DNA from: Hydrogenophaga sp.
GTDB taxonomy: Bacteria > Pseudomonadota > Gammaproteobacteria > Burkholderiales > Burkholderiaceae_C
Length of the DNA: 33,442 nt
Reading direction: 5' to 3'
Assembly (NCBI GenBank): GCA_018993155.1
Contig: JAGKSX010000092.1
Location: 1-33,442 of the forward strand
In this document: positions 31,254-33,442 of the stretch, one piece after another
Position numbering within the stretch: the first letter of the stretch is position 1
How the letters are laid out: each line of letters begins with the position of its first letter
Program-made: the position numbers and the translations under genes
The notes under the pieces: model-generated
Database searches by the model: none
What the model saw: the letters and a program-made list of their open reading frames with translations, nothing else
What the model was told of the DNA's origin: nothing

Positions 31254-33332
31254 ATGACCGCGCCCCACGTGCCCCAGATCCGCCTCTACCAGCAATGGCT
31301 CGCTGAGCACCGCGGCCTGCGTTTCGACGACTACGGCGCGCTCTGGCGCTGGTCCATCACCGACCTCGATGGCTTCTGGCAAAGCATCTGGGACTACTTC
31401 GAGCTGCAGTCGCCCACGCCGCACACGGCCGTGCTGGCGAGGAACGTGATGCCTGGCGCGCCCTGGTTTCCCGGCGCGCGCATGAACTACGCGCAGCAGG
31501 TGTTCCGCCACGTGCGGCCGGCGCACGAGGCGGGCTTTGCCGCCGTGGTGAGCCGCAACGAGAAGGGCCGGCACGCCGAATTGAGCTGGCCCGAGCTGCG
31601 GCGCCAGGTCGCCTCGCTCGCGCAGCACCTGCAGGCCCAGGGCGTCCAGCCGGGCGACCGCGTGGCGGCCTACCTGCCCAACATTCCAGAGGCCATGGTG
31701 GCTTTTCTCGCCACCGTGTCCATCGGCGGCGTGTGGAGCATCTGCGCGCCCGACATGGGCACCCACGCCGTGCTCGACCGCTTCCGCCAGATCGAGCCGG
31801 TGGTGCTGATCGCCTGCGACGGCGTGAGCTACGCCGGCCGCGACCACGACCGCCTGGCCGTGGTGGCCGAGCTGCGAGCGGCCTTGCCCACCGTGCGCCA
31901 CGTGGTGCTGCACACCAACCTGGCCGAGGGCGAAGCGGCGCAGGCCGACGCGCTGCGGGCCGCCGCGCCCTGCGCCAGCTTCGCGGCCGCGATCGCGCGC
32001 GACGACGCTGCCACCGCCGCGTTCGAGCCGGTGTGGCTGCCCTTCGACCACCCGCTGTGGATCGTCTACTCCAGCGGCACCACCGGCCTGCCCAAGCCCA
32101 TCGTGCACGGCCATGGCGGCACGGTGATCGTGGGCATGGCGCTCAAGATCCTGCACAACGACGTGGGCTGCAGCTACCACCCCAACAGCTGGGGCGAGCG
32201 CTTCCACTGGTACAGCTCCACCGGCTGGGTGATGTGGAACGCGCAGACCAGCGGCCTGCTCAATGGCACCACTTGCGTGATCTACGACGGCAACCCCGGC
32301 GGCAGCAAGGACAAGCCCGACTGGACCACGCTCTGGCGCTTCGCCGCCGAGCTGGGCGTGACCTTCTTCGGCGCGGGCGCGGCCTTCTTCGCCAACTGCA
32401 TCAAGGCCGGCGTCGACCTGGCCGCGTGTGGCAATCTGTCCGCCGTGCGCGCGCTAGGCACCACCGGTTCGCCGCTCTCGGAAGACGCACAGCGCTGGGG
32501 CACCGAGCAGTTCCGCCGCATCGCGAAGAGCGGCGCGCAGCAGGACATCTGGTGGTGCAACATTTCGGGCGGCACCGACTTCGCGGGCGCCTTCATTGGC
32601 GGCAACCGCGAGCTGCCGCAGACGCCCGGGCGCATGCAGTGCCGGCTGCTGGGCTGTGCGGTCGAAGCGTGGAACGAGCAGGGCCAGCCGGTGATCGACG
32701 AGGTGGGCGAGCTGGTGTGTGCGCAACCGATCCCGTCGATGCCGCTGTACTTCGTGGGCGACGTGGACCACCAGCGCCTGATCGGCAGTTATTTCGACAC
32801 CTACCCGCCGGGCCAGGGCCGCAAGCCCGGGGGTGGCGACCTCGGCCCCGAGGCCGGCGCGGTCTGGCGGCACGGCGACTGGCTGCGCATCGGTGCCGAC
32901 GGCTCCTGCGTGATCTACGGCCGCTCCGACGCCACCATCAACCGCCACGGCCTGCGCATGGGCACGAGCGAGCTCTACAGCGCGGTCGAGGCCCTGCCCG
33001 AGGTCATGGACTCCATGGTGGTGGATCTCGAGTACCTCGGGCGCGAGAGTTACATGCCGCTGTTCGTGGTGCTGCGCGAAGGCACCGTGCTCGACGATGC
33101 GCTCAAGGCGCGCATCAACGACAGCATCAAGACCGCGCTGTCGCCGCGCTTCGTGCCCAACGGCGTGTTTCAGGTGGCGGAGATTCCGCGCACGCTCTCC
33201 GGCAAGAAACAGGAACTGCCGATCAAGAAGCTGCTGCTCGGCCAGCCGCTGGAGAAGGTCATCAACCGCGAGGCCATGGCCAACCCGGGCTGCCTGGACT
33301 GGTATGTGACGTTCGCGGCGTCGCGGGCGTAA
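31254..33332 (+). CDS. aacS: Acetoacetyl-CoA synthetase (acetoacetate-CoA ligase)
   Basis: 692-aa ANL-superfamily enzyme that activates acetoacetate with ATP and CoA to acetoacetyl-CoA, feeding thiolase or polyhydroxybutyrate metabolism. The N-terminal ACAS_N segment (FWQSIWDYFEL) and the AacS-type MPGAPWFPGARMNYAQQ are clear. The ATP-binding loop YSSGTTGLPKP is near residue 275. The adenylation core has SGGTDFAGAF and the hinge GRSDATINRHGLRMG. The C-terminal domain carries the acyl-adenylating Lys in LSGKKQELPIKK (about 650). Length matches the family (about 650-700). No Shine-Dalgarno precedes the ATG. It is divergent from the lactonase gene and shares operator 2. It would use the acetoacetate made by the linked fumarylacetoacetase. 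Confidence 0.95.
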   Translation: MTAPHVPQIRLYQQWLAEHRGLRFDDYGALWRWSITDLDGFWQSIWDYFELQSPTPHTAVLARNVMPGAPWFPGARMNYAQQVFRHVRPAHEAGFAAVVSRNEKGRHAELSWPELRRQVASLAQHLQAQGVQPGDRVAAYLPNIPEAMVAFLATVSIGGVWSICAPDMGTHAVLDRFRQIEPVVLIACDGVSYAGRDHDRLAVVAELRAALPTVRHVVLHTNLAEGEAAQADALRAAAPCASFAAAIARDDAATAAFEPVWLPFDHPLWIVYSSGTTGLPKPIVHGHGGTVIVGMALKILHNDVGCSYHPNSWGERFHWYSSTGWVMWNAQTSGLLNGTTCVIYDGNPGGSKDKPDWTTLWRFAAELGVTFFGAGAAFFANCIKAGVDLAACGNLSAVRALGTTGSPLSEDAQRWGTEQFRRIAKSGAQQDIWWCNISGGTDFAGAFIGGNRELPQTPGRMQCRLLGCAVEAWNEQGQPVIDEVGELVCAQPIPSMPLYFVGDVDHQRLIGSYFDTYPPGQGRKPGGGDLGPEAGAVWRHGDWLRIGADGSCVIYGRSDATINRHGLRMGTSELYSAVEALPEVMDSMVVDLEYLGRESYMPLFVVLREGTVLDDALKARINDSIKTALSPRFVPNGVFQVAEIPRTLSGKKQELPIKKLLLGQPLEKVINREAMANPGCLDWYVTFAASRA

Positions 33333-33358
33333 CTGCAGTCTCGCGCCTGCACCTCGCT

Positions 33359-33420
33359 GGCTCGCGAGCACCGGGCGCTCTGCTCCGCGGGGGTCCCCCG
33401 AACCGGCTTCGCCGGGTCTC
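33359..33420. repeat. Cluster of GC-rich palindromes after aacS
   Basis: Three small structures in the tail after aacS: GCTCGCGAGC (33360-33369), CGGGGGTCCCCCG (33388-33400) and CCGGC-TTC-GCCGG (33403-33415). No T tract follows within the window. It may be a Rho-independent-like 3' end or part of a dispersed intergenic element cut by the window edge. Confidence 0.4.
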
Positions 33421-33442
33421 CTCCCTTACCCCGCTGCGCAGA

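Noticed and set aside
33385-33442. Canonical terminator after aacS
   Set aside because: The palindromes are GC-rich but have no T tract in the window, so they are listed only as repeats.

Overview
The window is about 33.4 kb of high-GC DNA from a betaproteobacterium, most likely a member of Burkholderiales/Comamonadaceae (something like Hydrogenophaga, genus uncertain). The basis is the codon use, the gene order mnmG-rsmG-lysE-parA-hydrolase-parB, the GTTTCACGTGAAAC parS sites and the protein sequences. It is chromosomal: it carries a parABS locus and tRNA/rRNA modification genes. I see no tRNA, rRNA, CRISPR array, transposase or phage gene. Bases 1-33 are almost pure G and look like a sequencing or assembly artefact at a contig end.

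Layout. (1) 1-3162: the 3' part of an lpiA/mprF aminoacyl-phosphatidylglycerol synthase gene, coupled to acvB, a periplasmic lysyl-PG hydrolase; an intrinsic terminator follows. (2) 3229-4218: an unrecognised 329-aa protein of lower GC, convergent with an NAD(P)H-dependent FMN reductase. (3) 4954-10582: a housekeeping block, mnmG-rsmG-LysE exporter-parA-alpha/beta hydrolase-parB, with four parS sites; two lie inside mnmG, one inside rsmG and one over the hydrolase start codon. (4) 10702-16716: signalling and envelope genes, namely a methyl-accepting chemotaxis protein, a META-domain lipoprotein, a NarL/LuxR response regulator with a tiny coupled leader ORF, a 7TM-DISM histidine kinase and a small lipoprotein. 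(5) 16820-23730: mixed metabolism and transport, namely a GlcD/Dld-type flavin dehydrogenase, a 75-aa small protein, a PduO-type cobalamin adenosyltransferase with a coupled periplasmic protein, a hotdog thioesterase, an AsmA-like protein, a uracil permease with a terminator in its leader, and a TerC protein. (6) 23764-33332: a TetR-controlled catabolic/transport unit. Eight minus-strand genes (SMP-30 lactonase, TetR, substrate-binding protein, ATPase, two permeases, cyclase-family hydrolase, fumarylacetoacetase) lie next to a divergent acetoacetyl-CoA synthetase gene.

How the genes work together. Block 6 is the most coherent and least ordinary part. Two copies of the inverted repeat TTGTACAMCCGTACAA, sharing the same 3' flank, sit before tetR and between the lactonase and aacS genes, so one TetR probably controls the whole set. 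The enzymes suggest import of an unidentified organic acid or aromatic compound, hydrolysis by the lactonase and cyclase-family enzymes, cleavage by a fumarylacetoacetase to acetoacetate, and activation of acetoacetate by AacS. No dioxygenase is in the window, so the entry substrate is unknown. Block 1 pairs a lipid-modifying enzyme with the enzyme that reverses the modification. Block 3 is the chromosome-partition locus.
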